Made by a program: the position numbers and the translations under genes. The notes beneath the pieces were generated by a model that was given only the letters and a program-made list of their open reading frames with translations, did no database searches and was not told where the DNA came from. Positions 16,784-26,324 of a DNA stretch of 64,000 nucleotides are shown here, one piece after another (the stretch's first letter is position 1; each line of letters begins with the position of its first letter). Location: contig DBGCOP010000040.1 in assembly GCA_048360435.1 (NCBI GenBank), positions 29,846-93,845 of the forward strand, in the 5' to 3' direction. Source of the stretch: Limenecus sp048360435 (GTDB lineage Bacteria; Cyanobacteriota; Vampirovibrionia; Gastranaerophilales; Gastranaerophilaceae).

Positions 16784-17416
16784 TTAACAGGTTGCAGCCT
16801 TTTTAAGAGCATATATTTCTTCGATGTCTTTTGGTGATAAATCTTTAGCACCTCCAAGCAGCATTGAATTTAAGTAAATTTGCGCATAAGTTTCAGCAGT
16901 TTCCATCCTGTAATATGCTTCTTTTAAGTTTTTTGCACATACCACTATTCCGTGATTTGCCAGTAGTACTGCGTCATTTTTTTCAAAGTATTTTATTGTG
17001 TTTTCAACCAGCTTGTCAGAACCCGGAAGTGCATATTGTGCAACAGGAATTTCTCCGAAATAAAATACATTTTCTGAAATTATTGGTTTTGACAATGGTA
17101 CATGACTAACAGCAAATGCAGAAGCATAAGGTGAGTGACAGTGAAAAATTGCTCCGATATCCGGTCTGAGTTTATATATTGCGGTATGGAGATTTTTTTC
17201 ACTTGAAGGTTTTGTTCCTTCTATAACATTGGCATCCATATCCATCAGGACAATTTCTTCTTCCGAAAGATCAGCAAGGCATGTTCCTGATGCGGTAATT
17301 AAAACATTTTCATCAGCACGTGCACTTATATTTCCTGATGTTCCAGGTGTCATGTTCTTTTCACCGAGTTTTTTTCCGAATTTTATAATTTGTTTTTTTG
17401 ATTCTAAGTAATTCAT
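16784..17416 (-). CDS. Class II aldolase/epimerase, FucA-like
   Basis: Zinc-dependent class II aldolase/adducin-family enzyme of 210 residues. Key residues fall at exactly the numbers known for E. coli L-fuculose-1-phosphate aldolase: Glu73 in KPSSEK, His92 and His94 in FHCHSPYA, and His155 in LANHGIV. SGNISAR (28-34) is the phosphate-binding loop. Alternatives in the same family are ribulose-5-phosphate 4-epimerase and methylthioribulose-phosphate dehydratase; without pathway neighbours the substrate stays open. Divergent from a sigma factor gene 51 bp away. Confidence 0.85.
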   Translation of the reverse strand: MNYLESKKQIIKFGKKLGEKNMTPGTSGNISARADENVLITASGTCLADLSEEEIVLMDMDANVIEGTKPSSEKNLHTAIYKLRPDIGAIFHCHSPYASAFAVSHVPLSKPIISENVFYFGEIPVAQYALPGSDKLVENTIKYFEKNDAVLLANHGIVVCAKNLKEAYYRMETAETYAQIYLNSMLLGGAKDLSPKDIEEIYALKKAATC

Positions 17417-17467
17417 ATAATTATTGTACCAAATTTTTTGTTAAAATGATATAATAATTATCAAAAG

Positions 17468-18280
17468 ATGAGAGAGGCTTTATCATTGACCGAAATAATC
17501 CAAGGCGGTATTGATTTTGAGCAGGTTATACAATGGCTCGATGAATATCGGCAGGTAAATTCAGAAAAGAGTAAAGAACAATTGCAAAATCTTATTGCAA
17601 TTACTTGTATGCCACTGGTTAAAAAAGTGGCAAGAACTCTTGCACGTCGTGCTACCGACCCTGTTGAAGATATTATACAGGTTGGTAGTCTGGGTTTGAT
17701 TAAAGCTATCAGGCTATATAATCCTGAAATCAGCAAAAACTTTAAATCTTATGCAACTTATTTAATTACAGGAGAGATTCGTCATTATCTCAGAGACAAG
17801 GCTTCTATGATAAAAGCTCCAAGAGCTATTCAAGAGTTGGCATATCGTGTACATAAAATGACAATGGAAATGATTGAAGAAATGGGTGAAAAACCTACTG
17901 ATTCTCAAATTGCCGACAAAATGGAGCTTCCTGTTGCAAAGGTAAAAGAAGCTATTGATGCTGACAGAAGAAAGACAACTCTTTCTCTTGATCAACTGTC
18001 TTTTCAGGATGATGATGATTTTTCCAACTGGGGAGATAAAATTGCTGATGTTAATTATGAAAATATGCAGAGCCTGAGAGAAGATAGAATTATGCTTACC
18101 GAGTCTTTGGAAAATATAGAACCTATATTGAAACAAATTGTTGAAATGACTTATTTCAAAGATATGAGCCAGGTCGAAATAGCCAAAAGACTCGGCATAT
18201 CTCAAATGCAGGTATCCAGAAAACTGAAAAAAGCCTTGAATCTTCTTTACGACATTATAAAAGAAAAACAAGAAGTATAA
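17468..18280 (+). CDS. RNA polymerase sigma factor, SigB/SigF type (group 3)
   Basis: Alternative sigma-70-family factor of about 264-270 residues. Region 2 contains DIIQVGSLGLIKAIRLYNP and FKSYATYLITGEIRHYLRD (core binding and -10 recognition). Region 3 is KPTDSQIADKMELP, and region 4 is DMSQVEIAKRLGISQMQVSR (-35 recognition). Pattern matches SigB/SigF/SigG and cyanobacterial SigF, linked there to stress or pilus/motility genes. The TTG at 17486 (TEIIQGG) is the better start: AGAGAGG precedes it by eight bases and TATAAT ends at about 17454, leaving almost no leader for the ATG at 17468. Followed by prepilin peptidase, 15 bp later. Confidence 0.93.
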   Translation: MREALSLTEIIQGGIDFEQVIQWLDEYRQVNSEKSKEQLQNLIAITCMPLVKKVARTLARRATDPVEDIIQVGSLGLIKAIRLYNPEISKNFKSYATYLITGEIRHYLRDKASMIKAPRAIQELAYRVHKMTMEMIEEMGEKPTDSQIADKMELPVAKVKEAIDADRRKTTLSLDQLSFQDDDDFSNWGDKIADVNYENMQSLREDRIMLTESLENIEPILKQIVEMTYFKDMSQVEIAKRLGISQMQVSRKLKKALNLLYDIIKEKQEV

Positions 18281-18295
18281 TTTTGGGAGTATGCG

Positions 18296-19288
18296 ATGGG
18301 CGAATTTATTTTTTGGACTTGTTATGTCTTTATAATAGGTCTTTGTATAGGCAGCTTTTTGAACGTTGTTGTTCTAAGAGGGCTTTCCGGTGAGTCTATT
18401 GTGCTTCCGCCCTCTCATTGTACAAAATGTAATCATAAACTCGCCTGGTATGATAATATTCCTGTTTTGTCATATTTAATGCTTTTAGGAAAATGCAGAT
18501 ACTGTAAAGAAAAAATCAGTATTCAATATCCTCTTGTGGAGCTTTTTACAGGTTTGACTTTTGCAGGAATTTTTTATAAATTTGCTCATTTCGGGGTTTC
18601 GATGAATATACTGTGTCTGATGATTGCTGCTTCACTTTTAATAGTTATTGCTGTTACGGATATAAAAGAAAAAGTTATTTTAACGGCTCATACATATATT
18701 CTTGCTGTATTAGGGCTGATTTATAACTTCTTTAACTTTGCAGGATCAAATAACACAAAGATACATTTCTTTGCTTTCGGGTTTGACATTTCTATCTATC
18801 AAACATTTATATATTCCATTTTGGGTTTGATTGCAGGTTTTTGTGTTATGAATACTCTGGCATGGTTCTGCAAGCTGATTACAAAAAAAGATTGTTTTGG
18901 TGACGGTGATGCGTATATTACAGGTTCACTCGGTGCATTTTTCGGAATTGCCAATATAATTGTTATATTTATATTAAGTATAATTATATGGGGTGTTTTG
19001 TGCATCCCTTCTTTTCTTTATAAGTTATTTAAAGAAAAAGATTTTAAACTTTTAAGTACACTTGTGCTGTTCTGTATTGCAGCATTTTTATTTGCACTAG
19101 GTGAATATTTTGATGTTTTTGATTCTAATTTATTTCACTGGTTTGCATATTTACTTGTAGCTTGTATAGGCCTTTATTGCTGCAAATTACTAATTGCCTC
19201 AATAAAACAAGGTTCAAAACTAATGGTAATTCCTTTTGGACCTGCATTGGTCTTTGCAGCTTTTATTGTATTATTTGTTTTATTTTAA
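18296..19288 (+). CDS. pilD: Prepilin peptidase / N-methyltransferase
   Basis: Polytopic membrane aspartyl protease that removes the leader from type IV pilin-like precursors and methylates the new N-terminus. 330 residues. N-terminal helix IGLCIGSFLNVVVLR; cytoplasmic zinc loop with two CxxC pairs (HCTKCNHK and KCRYCKEK) as in bifunctional enzymes; catalytic aspartates in VTDIKEKVI and in GDGDAYITG (family motif GxGD). About eight hydrophobic segments. Probably cotranscribed with the sigma factor. No pilin genes are in the window; comEC at 26.8 kb suggests a functional link through DNA uptake. Confidence 0.94.
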   Translation: MGEFIFWTCYVFIIGLCIGSFLNVVVLRGLSGESIVLPPSHCTKCNHKLAWYDNIPVLSYLMLLGKCRYCKEKISIQYPLVELFTGLTFAGIFYKFAHFGVSMNILCLMIAASLLIVIAVTDIKEKVILTAHTYILAVLGLIYNFFNFAGSNNTKIHFFAFGFDISIYQTFIYSILGLIAGFCVMNTLAWFCKLITKKDCFGDGDAYITGSLGAFFGIANIIVIFILSIIIWGVLCIPSFLYKLFKEKDFKLLSTLVLFCIAAFLFALGEYFDVFDSNLFHWFAYLLVACIGLYCCKLLIASIKQGSKLMVIPFGPALVFAAFIVLFVLF

Positions 19289-19290
19289 TC

Positions 19291-20088
19291 TTATACAAGA
19301 AGTAAGCCTGCACCGATAAAGAACATTCCGGCAAAAATTCCTGCCATTACGTCGTGATTTTCTCCATATTCTCTGGCTGTCGGCAAAAGTGTATCAAGAG
19401 AAATATAGACCATAATTCCTGCAACCATTGCAAAAAGAATTCCTACTGCCATTTGTGGCATGAATAATTGTATTATAAAAAATCCTATTAATGCGCCAAT
19501 CGGTCCGGAAATGCCTGCAATAGCAGAAAATAACATTGCATAGCGTCTTTTACCTGTTGCATGGTACATAGGCAAACCAATAGCAATACCTTCAGGCAGG
19601 TTGTGAATTGCCATTGCTATAACGAGTGGAATTCCCAGTTTCAGGTTTGTACTTGCAACAAGAAACATTGTCAAACCTTCGGGAAATCTATGTAAAGAGA
19701 TTGCTATTGCTGTTAACAGACCGGCTTTTTTGATTTTTTCATCTTCTTCTGAGATATCTTGAGGTGCTTTGTCAATCATTTCGTCACCAAAGTGCGCAGG
19801 CAGGAAATAATCTATGAGAGCGGCAATAATTATTCCTGCAAAAAAGCCGAGGAATGTTATTAAGGCAGCTTTATTGCCAAAGAACATTGTTGTGAATTCT
19901 TTGGAGTCTTTTAAAATTTCTGTCAGAGCCATATATATCATTACTCCGGCTGAGAATCCGAGCCCTATGGCAAGCATTCTCAAATTGCTTCTTTTTACAA
20001 AGAAGGAAACTGAACCGCCTATTATTGTAGCCAGACCAGCTATGAGGGTCAGCGCAAAGGCAATTATATGATGATGTTCTACAAGCAT
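19291..20088 (-). CDS. ZIP-family metal transporter (ZupT/GufA-like)
   Basis: Inner-membrane divalent metal importer, most likely zinc. 265 residues with about eight hydrophobic segments. Metal-site helices are SLHRFPEGLTMF (H-x-x-x-E) and AIHNLPEGIAIGLPM (H-N-x-P-E-G), both diagnostic for ZIP. A charged cytoplasmic loop around residue 120 (DEMIDKAPQDISEEDEK) separates helices 3 and 4. Third gene of an apparent rsmD-prfA-zip run on the minus strand, 24 bp after prfA. Ends two bases from the convergent pilD stop with no terminator between. Confidence 0.9.
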   Translation of the reverse strand: MLVEHHHIIAFALTLIAGLATIIGGSVSFFVKRSNLRMLAIGLGFSAGVMIYMALTEILKDSKEFTTMFFGNKAALITFLGFFAGIIIAALIDYFLPAHFGDEMIDKAPQDISEEDEKIKKAGLLTAIAISLHRFPEGLTMFLVASTNLKLGIPLVIAMAIHNLPEGIAIGLPMYHATGKRRYAMLFSAIAGISGPIGALIGFFIIQLFMPQMAVGILFAMVAGIMVYISLDTLLPTAREYGENHDVMAGIFAGMFFIGAGLLLV

Positions 20089-20112
20089 TTTTCTCTCGAT
20101 TTCTAGTAGTGT

Positions 20113-21195
20113 TTAGTTAATTTCAGCCAATTTTTCCAATTTTAGTTTTTGGTCATGTTCCATCAAAAGATTGATGAGTTCGTCAAGATCACCGTCGATA
20201 ACTGTCCAAACGTTAAGGTTTTGACCTATACGATGATCTGTTAAACGACCTTGAGGAAAATTGTATGTTCTGATACGTTCAGAACGATCGCCAGTTCCAA
20301 CCTGTGAACGACGCAGGTCTGTAATCTCCTGCATTTGCTTTTGAACTTCTATGTCATACAATTTAGCTTTCAAAATTTGTAATGCGCGTTCTTTGTTTTG
20401 TAGCTGGGAGCGTTCTTCCGTACAGAAAATCATAATCCCTGAAGGTTTGTGGAATACACGCACTGCTGTTTCAACTTTGTTTACGTTTTGCCCGCCAGCT
20501 CCGCCTGAACGTGCAGTAGAAATTTCTAAATCATTAGGATTTAATTCGATTTCAACGTCATCAACTTCAGGCATAACTGCAACTGTTGCTGTTGATGTAT
20601 GAACACGTCCTTGTGATTCTGTTTGAGGAACACGCTGAACACGATGTACACCTGATTCATATTTCAATTTTGAATAAATACTGTCGCCTTTGATTGATAT
20701 AATAACTTCTGAAACGCCGCCTGCTTCACAATCTGTTTTGCTCAAAATTTGAGATTGCCACCCCTGCTTGTCAGCATAACGAAGATACATTCTCATAAGG
20801 TCGCCGGCAAAAATGTTGGCTTCATCCCCACCTGCTCCTCCACGGATTTCAAGCATAATATCTTTGTCATCCATGGGGTCTCTTGGCAGAAGAAGAACTT
20901 TCATTCTTTCTTCAAGTTCAACATTTTTTGCTTCATTTTGTTCAATTTCCGTATGCAAAAATTGCTTCATTTCAGGGTCTGACTCTGATTTCAAAAGTTC
21001 TTTTGCATCTTCAATGGCGTCCTCATTGTTTTTCCACTGATGATAAACATCAACTGTTTCTTCCATTGCCTTTCTTTGTTTTGAAAGGTCTCTGAATTTT
21101 TCATAATCAGCAATAACCTGAGGATCTGACAGGATTGTGCCGAGTTCTGTATATTTTTCTTCTATTTGAAGAATTTTGTCTAGCATATCTTTCAT
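20113..21195 (-). CDS. prfA: Peptide chain release factor 1
   Basis: Recognises UAA and UAG and triggers peptidyl-tRNA hydrolysis. 360 residues. GGAGGQNVNK carries the catalytic GGQ at 234-236; PQT at 190-192 is the RF1-type PxT codon-recognition tripeptide (RF2 would have SPF). Start ATG has AAAGGAAATT upstream. The end of the N-terminal coiled coil (IEQNEAKNVELEERM) is normal. Sits 39 bp after rsmD in the same direction. Confidence 0.98.
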   Translation of the reverse strand: MKDMLDKILQIEEKYTELGTILSDPQVIADYEKFRDLSKQRKAMEETVDVYHQWKNNEDAIEDAKELLKSESDPEMKQFLHTEIEQNEAKNVELEERMKVLLLPRDPMDDKDIMLEIRGGAGGDEANIFAGDLMRMYLRYADKQGWQSQILSKTDCEAGGVSEVIISIKGDSIYSKLKYESGVHRVQRVPQTESQGRVHTSTATVAVMPEVDDVEIELNPNDLEISTARSGGAGGQNVNKVETAVRVFHKPSGIMIFCTEERSQLQNKERALQILKAKLYDIEVQKQMQEITDLRRSQVGTGDRSERIRTYNFPQGRLTDHRIGQNLNVWTVIDGDLDELINLLMEHDQKLKLEKLAEIN

Positions 21196-21234
21196 AATTT
21201 AATTTCCTTTTAATAAAATATTATCTCAAACATG

Positions 21235-21774
21235 CTAATTTGATAATCCTAAAAAAGTAAGGGATTTGTCTGAGTAAGTTTTTTGTTTGACTAATTTGAA
21301 ATCAGTAATATTGATATCAAGACTTTTGGGGTGTTCAAGAACAAGAATTCCCTGTGTTTTCAGAAGCTTATGTGTTTTTATAATGTCAAGAACCTCGTTA
21401 TATAGTCCGCCCTGATAAGGTGGATCTATGTATATTACATCAAATTCACTTTCAAGTTTTTTTAGTGTTTTTGATGTATCTCCAAAATGAAAATCAGGTT
21501 TTACGTTAAGTTTTTCGGAGTTTGTTTTTAAAAGAGCAAAGGTTTTTTTATCTTTTTCTATAAAACTTACTCTCTTAAACCCGCGAGATAGGGCTTCAAA
21601 TCCCATTATTCCGGAACCTGCAAAGGCATCCAAAAAAGTTGATTCTTCAAAATCAATCAATCCAAATAGAATGCTAAAGATACTTTCTCTTATTTGAGAA
21701 AGCGTTGGTCTGACATTGTTGCCTTTAGGTGAGTCAATTTTTCTTGAATTTAAGTAACCGCCTGTGATTTGCAT
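21235..21774 (-). CDS. rsmD: 16S rRNA m2G966 methyltransferase
   Basis: SAM-dependent methyltransferase for guanine 966 of 16S rRNA. 179 residues, usual length. Motifs: MQITGGYLNSRKIDSP start, VRPTLSQIRESIFSIL, SAM-binding FLDAFAGSGIMGFEALSRG, and catalytic DPPY at 117-120 in YIDPPYQGG. Divergent from gatB with about 73 bp between starts. Leads the rsmD-prfA-zip group. Confidence 0.95.
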   Translation of the reverse strand: MQITGGYLNSRKIDSPKGNNVRPTLSQIRESIFSILFGLIDFEESTFLDAFAGSGIMGFEALSRGFKRVSFIEKDKKTFALLKTNSEKLNVKPDFHFGDTSKTLKKLESEFDVIYIDPPYQGGLYNEVLDIIKTHKLLKTQGILVLEHPKSLDINITDFKLVKQKTYSDKSLTFLGLSN

Positions 21775-21804
21775 GAGAAAATTTTAGCATAAATTAATAA
21801 TCCT

Positions 21805-21834
21805 TTGTGCTACAATTTACTCATAAATTATAAA
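21805..21834 (+). promoter_or_regulatory. Probable gatB promoter
   Basis: TTGTGC (21805-21810), 18-bp spacer, TATAAA (21829-21834), followed by the ribosome site AGAGGAAG before ATG 21848. Confidence 0.5.
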
Positions 21835-21847
21835 TAGAGGAAGTATT

Positions 21848-23299
21848 ATGGTTTCACAAGATATTAGAGATAAATATGAAGTTGTTATAGGTCTTGAAGT
21901 TCACGCTCAACTAAAGACCAAGTCAAAAATTTTTGCACCTGATAGTACAGAATTTGGTGCTGAGCCAAATTCTCATACTAGTACTATTACATTAGGTATG
22001 CCGGGTGTTTTGCCTGTATTGAACAAAGAATGCGTAAATATGGGTATACTTTTGGGACTTGCTTTGAATTGTGAAATTCCCGAAAGATGTAAATTTGACA
22101 GAAAACAGTATTTTTATCCTGATTTGCCGAAAGGTTATCAGATATCTCAATATGATCAGCCGATTTGCATAAACGGACATATTAATATTAATGGAAAAAG
22201 AATTGGTATTACTCGTGCACATCTTGAAGAAGATGCCGGAAAACTTGTCCACGCTGGTGCTGATGGGCTTGCGGGTTCTGTGTATTCGCTTGTTGATTTG
22301 AATCGTGCAGGTACTCCTCTTCTTGAAATCGTATCTGAACCTGATATGCGTTCAAGTGAGGAAGCAAGAGCCTATATGGAAGAATTAAGAAACATTGTTC
22401 GTTACATAGGTGTTTGTGACGGAAACCTTGAAGAAGGCTCTATGAGATGTGATGCTAACATATCTGTTATGCCGAAAGGTTCTGACAAGTTTGGGACACG
22501 TGCTGAAATCAAGAACATTAACAGTTTCTCTGCTTTGCAAAGAGCTATTGAATATGAAATTGACAGACAGATAGAAATAGTTGAAGAAGGTGGAGAAGTA
22601 GATCAGGAAACAAGACTCTGGGATGATAATCAGAGAGTTACCAAAACTATGAGAAGCAAAGAAGATGCTAATGATTATCGTTACTTCCCTGAACCTGATC
22701 TTATGCCTGTTGAAATTTCAAGAGAATGGGTTGAAGAAGTAAGAAAAACAATGCCAGAACTCCCGGAAGCTAAACGTAAAAGATATGAATCTCTGGGGTT
22801 GAGTGCTTATGATGCTAATGTTATGGTTGAACAAATGGAAACAGCCTTGTTCTATGATGATGTGTTGGAGCTGGGTGCTGATTACAGAACTGCAAACAAT
22901 CTACTTGTTGGCGATATAACTGCTTATTTGAAAGAGCATAATATTAATATTAATCAAACTAAATTAACACCAAAATCTCTTGCAGAACTGGTGGAACTTA
23001 TTACAAAAGGTACAATTTCTAATAATATTGCTAAAAAGATTCTTCCCCAAATGCTTGAACAAGGCTCTGAACCTAAGACTATTGTTGAGAAAGAAGGACT
23101 TAGCGTAATATCTGATGAGGGTGCTATAAAATCTCTTGTTGAAAAGGTTGTAGCAAATAATCCTGCACAGGTTGAAGCATATAAAAACGGAAAAACAAAT
23201 CTTATGGGCTTCTTTGTAGGTCAGATTATGAAAGAAACCAAAGGCAGAGCAAATCCTCAGGTTATAAATAAACTTCTTTCAGAAGCTTTGAATAAATAA
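21848..23299 (+). CDS. gatB: Asp-tRNA(Asn)/Glu-tRNA(Gln) amidotransferase subunit B
   Basis: tRNA-binding kinase subunit of GatCAB, which converts mischarged Glu-tRNA(Gln) or Asp-tRNA(Asn). 483 residues. Conserved features: VVIGLEVHAQLKTKSKIF, the Cys/His zinc and ATP region with LGMPGVLPVLN, FDRKQYFYPDLPKGYQISQ, SMRCDANISVM and KNINSFSALQRAI. The C-terminal YqeY-like domain ends at AKGRANPQVINKLL. It is a single gene; gatA and gatC are not in the window. Confidence 0.98.
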   Translation: MVSQDIRDKYEVVIGLEVHAQLKTKSKIFAPDSTEFGAEPNSHTSTITLGMPGVLPVLNKECVNMGILLGLALNCEIPERCKFDRKQYFYPDLPKGYQISQYDQPICINGHININGKRIGITRAHLEEDAGKLVHAGADGLAGSVYSLVDLNRAGTPLLEIVSEPDMRSSEEARAYMEELRNIVRYIGVCDGNLEEGSMRCDANISVMPKGSDKFGTRAEIKNINSFSALQRAIEYEIDRQIEIVEEGGEVDQETRLWDDNQRVTKTMRSKEDANDYRYFPEPDLMPVEISREWVEEVRKTMPELPEAKRKRYESLGLSAYDANVMVEQMETALFYDDVLELGADYRTANNLLVGDITAYLKEHNININQTKLTPKSLAELVELITKGTISNNIAKKILPQMLEQGSEPKTIVEKEGLSVISDEGAIKSLVEKVVANNPAQVEAYKNGKTNLMGFFVGQIMKETKGRANPQVINKLLSEALNK

Positions 23300-23303
23300 A
23301 TTT

Positions 23304-23327
23304 AAAGGGAGTTTTAAAACTCCCTTT
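23304..23327 (+). terminator. Terminator after gatB
   Basis: AAAGGGAGTT / AACTCCCTTT perfect palindrome around TTAA, followed by TATTATT. Confidence 0.8.
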
Positions 23328-23439
23328 ATTATTGAGGTCTCTGTTAATTGTAAACAATTGTAACAGATATAATAAATATTGAAATCGTATATAATAAAAT
23401 GTTTTTATATATATGTGTGTATTTTAAAAGGTGTAAATA

Positions 23440-24672
23440 ATGAGTATTTCAGTTAACAATGTAAATGGCAATAACGTTCAAGGAACAGCTAAACCTTCTA
23501 AAACAACTGCTCCTTCAGATACACAGGAACCTTTATTTGGCACAACCCCTGCGACTACTGAAACAAATGCTTCAACTGACAAAGATGTGCTTGAAGCAAG
23601 ACTTGTTCAGTATGAAGCTGAATTAGCATCACTCGAAGCAGAAAAAGCTGAAAAAGAAGCAGAAAAGAAAGAATTACAAGCTCAAAGAAAAGTTCTTACA
23701 GCTCAAAAAGAAAAAATCCAAGCAGAAATCGATGCTAATAACAAAACAATTGCTCAATACACAGAACAAATCATGGCTTACAACGAAGAAGTTGAAGCAG
23801 AACAAGAAGCAATTGAAAATTTACAAAAACAATATGATGCTAAAAATAAAGAAGCTCAAGAATTGACTGAACAAGTTAATGAAAAAATTGCTCAATTGCT
23901 TGAAGATTCTAACAATAATGTAAAAGAACAAAGAGAAAAAATTCAACAAGCAACTGAAGAAGCTTATGCTAAAGTTGAATCAGGTGAACTTGATGAAAGC
24001 GAAGTTGCACAATATGTTTCTCAAAAAGCAGGTAGTGCAGTTACTACAAATTCTTCTGCTGCTTTTTCTGAAATTAACGCATTAAGTGCTCAAATTAAAG
24101 CTTTAATTGCAAGTGCTTCTTCTATTATGACAGCAATGGCTGTAAAACAAACTAATGTTAATAAATTGCAAGCACAAGTTTCAAGCGGCAACACAGCAGT
24201 TCAATCATTAAACACTGCTAACGAAGCTAAAAAACAAGAATTATCTTCAATAAATGAACAAATCTCTGTTGTTAATAAAGAAATTACTTCAGTAGATAAC
24301 GACATTACAAAAATTGATACAAAAATTGCAAAAGTTAATGTAAATATTGCTGAAACAAAAGCAGCTATTTCTGCAATCAACGGCGAGAAAACAGAAGAAA
24401 CTAACACTCAAACAAATAATGAAACAGTAGTTAAAGAACCAGAAACAACTGTTGAAGAAAATGTACCTTCTAATCAAAATACAACAGTTAATGCATCTTC
24501 TACATACAACCCATTTGTAGCAGTTTCTTTCGAATCAGTTGATTATTCTTCAGTTGTTGATGCACTTGATGCTCTTTCAAGAAGAAATGATACAGCAATT
24601 CAAAATGCAAGAACTCAAGATGATAACAATAAACAAGAAGTAAGAAAAATGTTCCAGGATCTTCTTAAATAA
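23440..24672 (+). CDS. Large coiled-coil protein of unknown function
   Basis: Not recognised. 410 residues, no signal peptide and no membrane segment. An N-terminal Thr/Pro/Ser-rich linker (to about residue 50) leads into a long Glu/Lys/Ala/Gln coiled coil (about 55-175). A small middle part with GELDESEVAQYVSQKAGSA follows, then a second coiled coil (about 215-310), a Thr/Asn-rich spacer and a distinct C-terminal domain with FVAVSFESVDYSSVVDALDA. Start MSISVNNVNGN is similar to other lineage-specific starts here. It faces a second coiled-coil gene across a shared terminator, suggesting related structural roles. May be cytoskeletal or surface-associated; no evidence decides. Confidence 0.55.
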   Translation: MSISVNNVNGNNVQGTAKPSKTTAPSDTQEPLFGTTPATTETNASTDKDVLEARLVQYEAELASLEAEKAEKEAEKKELQAQRKVLTAQKEKIQAEIDANNKTIAQYTEQIMAYNEEVEAEQEAIENLQKQYDAKNKEAQELTEQVNEKIAQLLEDSNNNVKEQREKIQQATEEAYAKVESGELDESEVAQYVSQKAGSAVTTNSSAAFSEINALSAQIKALIASASSIMTAMAVKQTNVNKLQAQVSSGNTAVQSLNTANEAKKQELSSINEQISVVNKEITSVDNDITKIDTKIAKVNVNIAETKAAISAINGEKTEETNTQTNNETVVKEPETTVEENVPSNQNTTVNASSTYNPFVAVSFESVDYSSVVDALDALSRRNDTAIQNARTQDDNNKQEVRKMFQDLLK

Positions 24673-24691
24673 TAATTAAGCAATAAATAAT

Positions 24692-24725
24692 AAAAAAAGA
24701 CCGGTTTAATTAACCGGTCTTTTTA
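24692..24725. terminator. Bidirectional terminator between coiled-coil genes
   Basis: AAGACCGGTT / AACCGGTCTT stem around TAATT with A and T runs on both sides. Confidence 0.9.
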
Positions 24726-24735
24726 TTTAATTTTT

Positions 24736-26103
24736 TTATACGTTGCCTTCTGTTTTCTTCTTCATAAAGGGGTTAGTTGCTACATCAGAAACCATTTTTC
24801 CTGTTGAAGTGATTTGTCCGAATCCGTTATTCAATGATTGAGCAAGCTGACTTGTGAATGCGCCCAATCTGGCACTTTCTTCTGCTGTCATTTTTCTTTT
24901 AGAACTTGTCGGTTCTTCAGAAGCAGCTGCATTTTTTTGTGCTTGAGAGAAAAGATTGCCTGCTCCATTTGAAATCTGTTGTCCAAGGTTTGCAATACTG
25001 CCTAGTTTGTTTGCTTTTGATGTAGAACTTGGGCTTGCAGCTGAAGTAGCTTTTTCTCCTTCTTCAAGCTCTTCAAGGACCTGATCAAGTTCTTGTTTTA
25101 ATTCGGAAGAAACTTGTTTTGTATCATTTTTTATTGCTTCATAAGCAGTTTTCTTTTCGGAGAGTGTTTTTTGTGCAGCTTCAAGATTTTCGTTTGCTTT
25201 TGTAACTTCGTTTGTTGCTTTTTCAAGTTCTTTTTTTGCATTTTCGAGTTTTTCTTCAGCTGCTTCTTTAGCTTCTTTGGCTGCGTCTTCTTTAAGCTTA
25301 GCCTCTTCAAGTTCAGCTGTTGCAACTTTTTGTTCGGCTTCAGCTTTAGCAAGTTCTGCTTTAGCAGCTGTGAGTTTTGCTTTTGCAGCTTCAACAGCTG
25401 CTTTTGCTGCTGCAACTGCTGCTGAAGAGAATGGAATTGCTGCTGATGCTGATGCGAGAGCTGCTTCCGCACTTGCAAGATTTGCTTCAGCTGTGCTGAC
25501 ATTAGCTTTTGCTTTTGTTACAGCTGCATTTGCTTTTTGAAGATTTGTTTCTTTTTGTTTAACAACTTTTTCCTGTGCAGTGAGTTCTTTAGTTGCTTGA
25601 TCTTTTCCAGCTTGAGCAGCTTCTTCAACACCTTGAGCTTTTTCTTCGGCTGCAACTGCATTGCTTCTTATTCCTTCATTTGTTGCAACGTTGCTTTCTC
25701 CTGCTTCAACTGCTTCGTTCGCTGTGCTTACAGGTGCAGTTGAGTCGGGGTTTGATTCAACTGTTGCTACACCGTCTCTGGCGGATGTGACTACTTGTTT
25801 ATCTTTGCTGGAGAGGGCTGCATTGCCTGCTTCAATTTCTTCTGCGGTGTCAGCTGAGGAACTGCCTGCTGCTGCGGCAACTGCCGGAGCTGCCGAGGTT
25901 GCAACATTTTTTACTGTTCTGCCAGTGCCGGAAGGTTCTGATGAATCTGTTCTTTCAAAACCATCTGTAACACCCCAGTTTCCATTATTGTTGAGGTTAA
26001 AATCATAAGTTGGGGTTTGAACTTTGCTCCAGTCAAAACCATATTTTTTTAGCCAATCAACTTGCTGTGTTCCATCTGTATTAATGCTGTATCCACCTGG
26101 CAT
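24736..26103 (-). CDS. Ala/Lys/Glu-rich coiled-coil protein of unknown function
   Basis: Not recognised. 455 residues. The N-terminal 50 residues are unusual (YSINTDGTQQVDWLKKYGFD and a Gly/Asn-rich NLNNNGNWGVTDG) and may be a separate small domain. A Ser/Ala/Val-rich linker (60-150) precedes a long coiled coil (about 155-330) with strong Ala heptads (KAAVEAAKAKLTAAKAELAK). The C-terminal part SARLGAFTSQLAQSLNNGFG looks amphipathic. The coiled coil resembles TolA- or surface-anchor-like rods, but no anchor is visible. Ribosome site AAAGAGAG before ATG. Antisense frames here are open only because of low-complexity composition. Confidence 0.55.
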   Translation of the reverse strand: MPGGYSINTDGTQQVDWLKKYGFDWSKVQTPTYDFNLNNNGNWGVTDGFERTDSSEPSGTGRTVKNVATSAAPAVAAAAGSSSADTAEEIEAGNAALSSKDKQVVTSARDGVATVESNPDSTAPVSTANEAVEAGESNVATNEGIRSNAVAAEEKAQGVEEAAQAGKDQATKELTAQEKVVKQKETNLQKANAAVTKAKANVSTAEANLASAEAALASASAAIPFSSAAVAAAKAAVEAAKAKLTAAKAELAKAEAEQKVATAELEEAKLKEDAAKEAKEAAEEKLENAKKELEKATNEVTKANENLEAAQKTLSEKKTAYEAIKNDTKQVSSELKQELDQVLEELEEGEKATSAASPSSTSKANKLGSIANLGQQISNGAGNLFSQAQKNAAASEEPTSSKRKMTAEESARLGAFTSQLAQSLNNGFGQITSTGKMVSDVATNPFMKKKTEGNV

Positions 26104-26324
26104 TTGAATTCTCTCTTTCTTTAATTTACTTCTTATATATATAAAAAAACGAAAAATCGGGGATTATTGCCATTTTGGTATATACTTTATATATAAAATT
26201 TACATAACTTAATGAATCCGTATTTTTGTAACATTTTTGTTAAATATTTATCAAAAAATTAATAAAAATGGCAAATATTTCTATGTTTGAACTTTAAAAA
26301 TTTGTAAGGAAAAGTGAGGTAAAA

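Noticed and set aside
25114..25502. Open frames on both strands across the coiled-coil gene
   Set aside because: Phe/Cys-rich or Gln/Leu/Lys-rich products mirroring low-complexity Ala/Lys/Glu codons; no ribosome sites. Antisense and out-of-frame artefacts.
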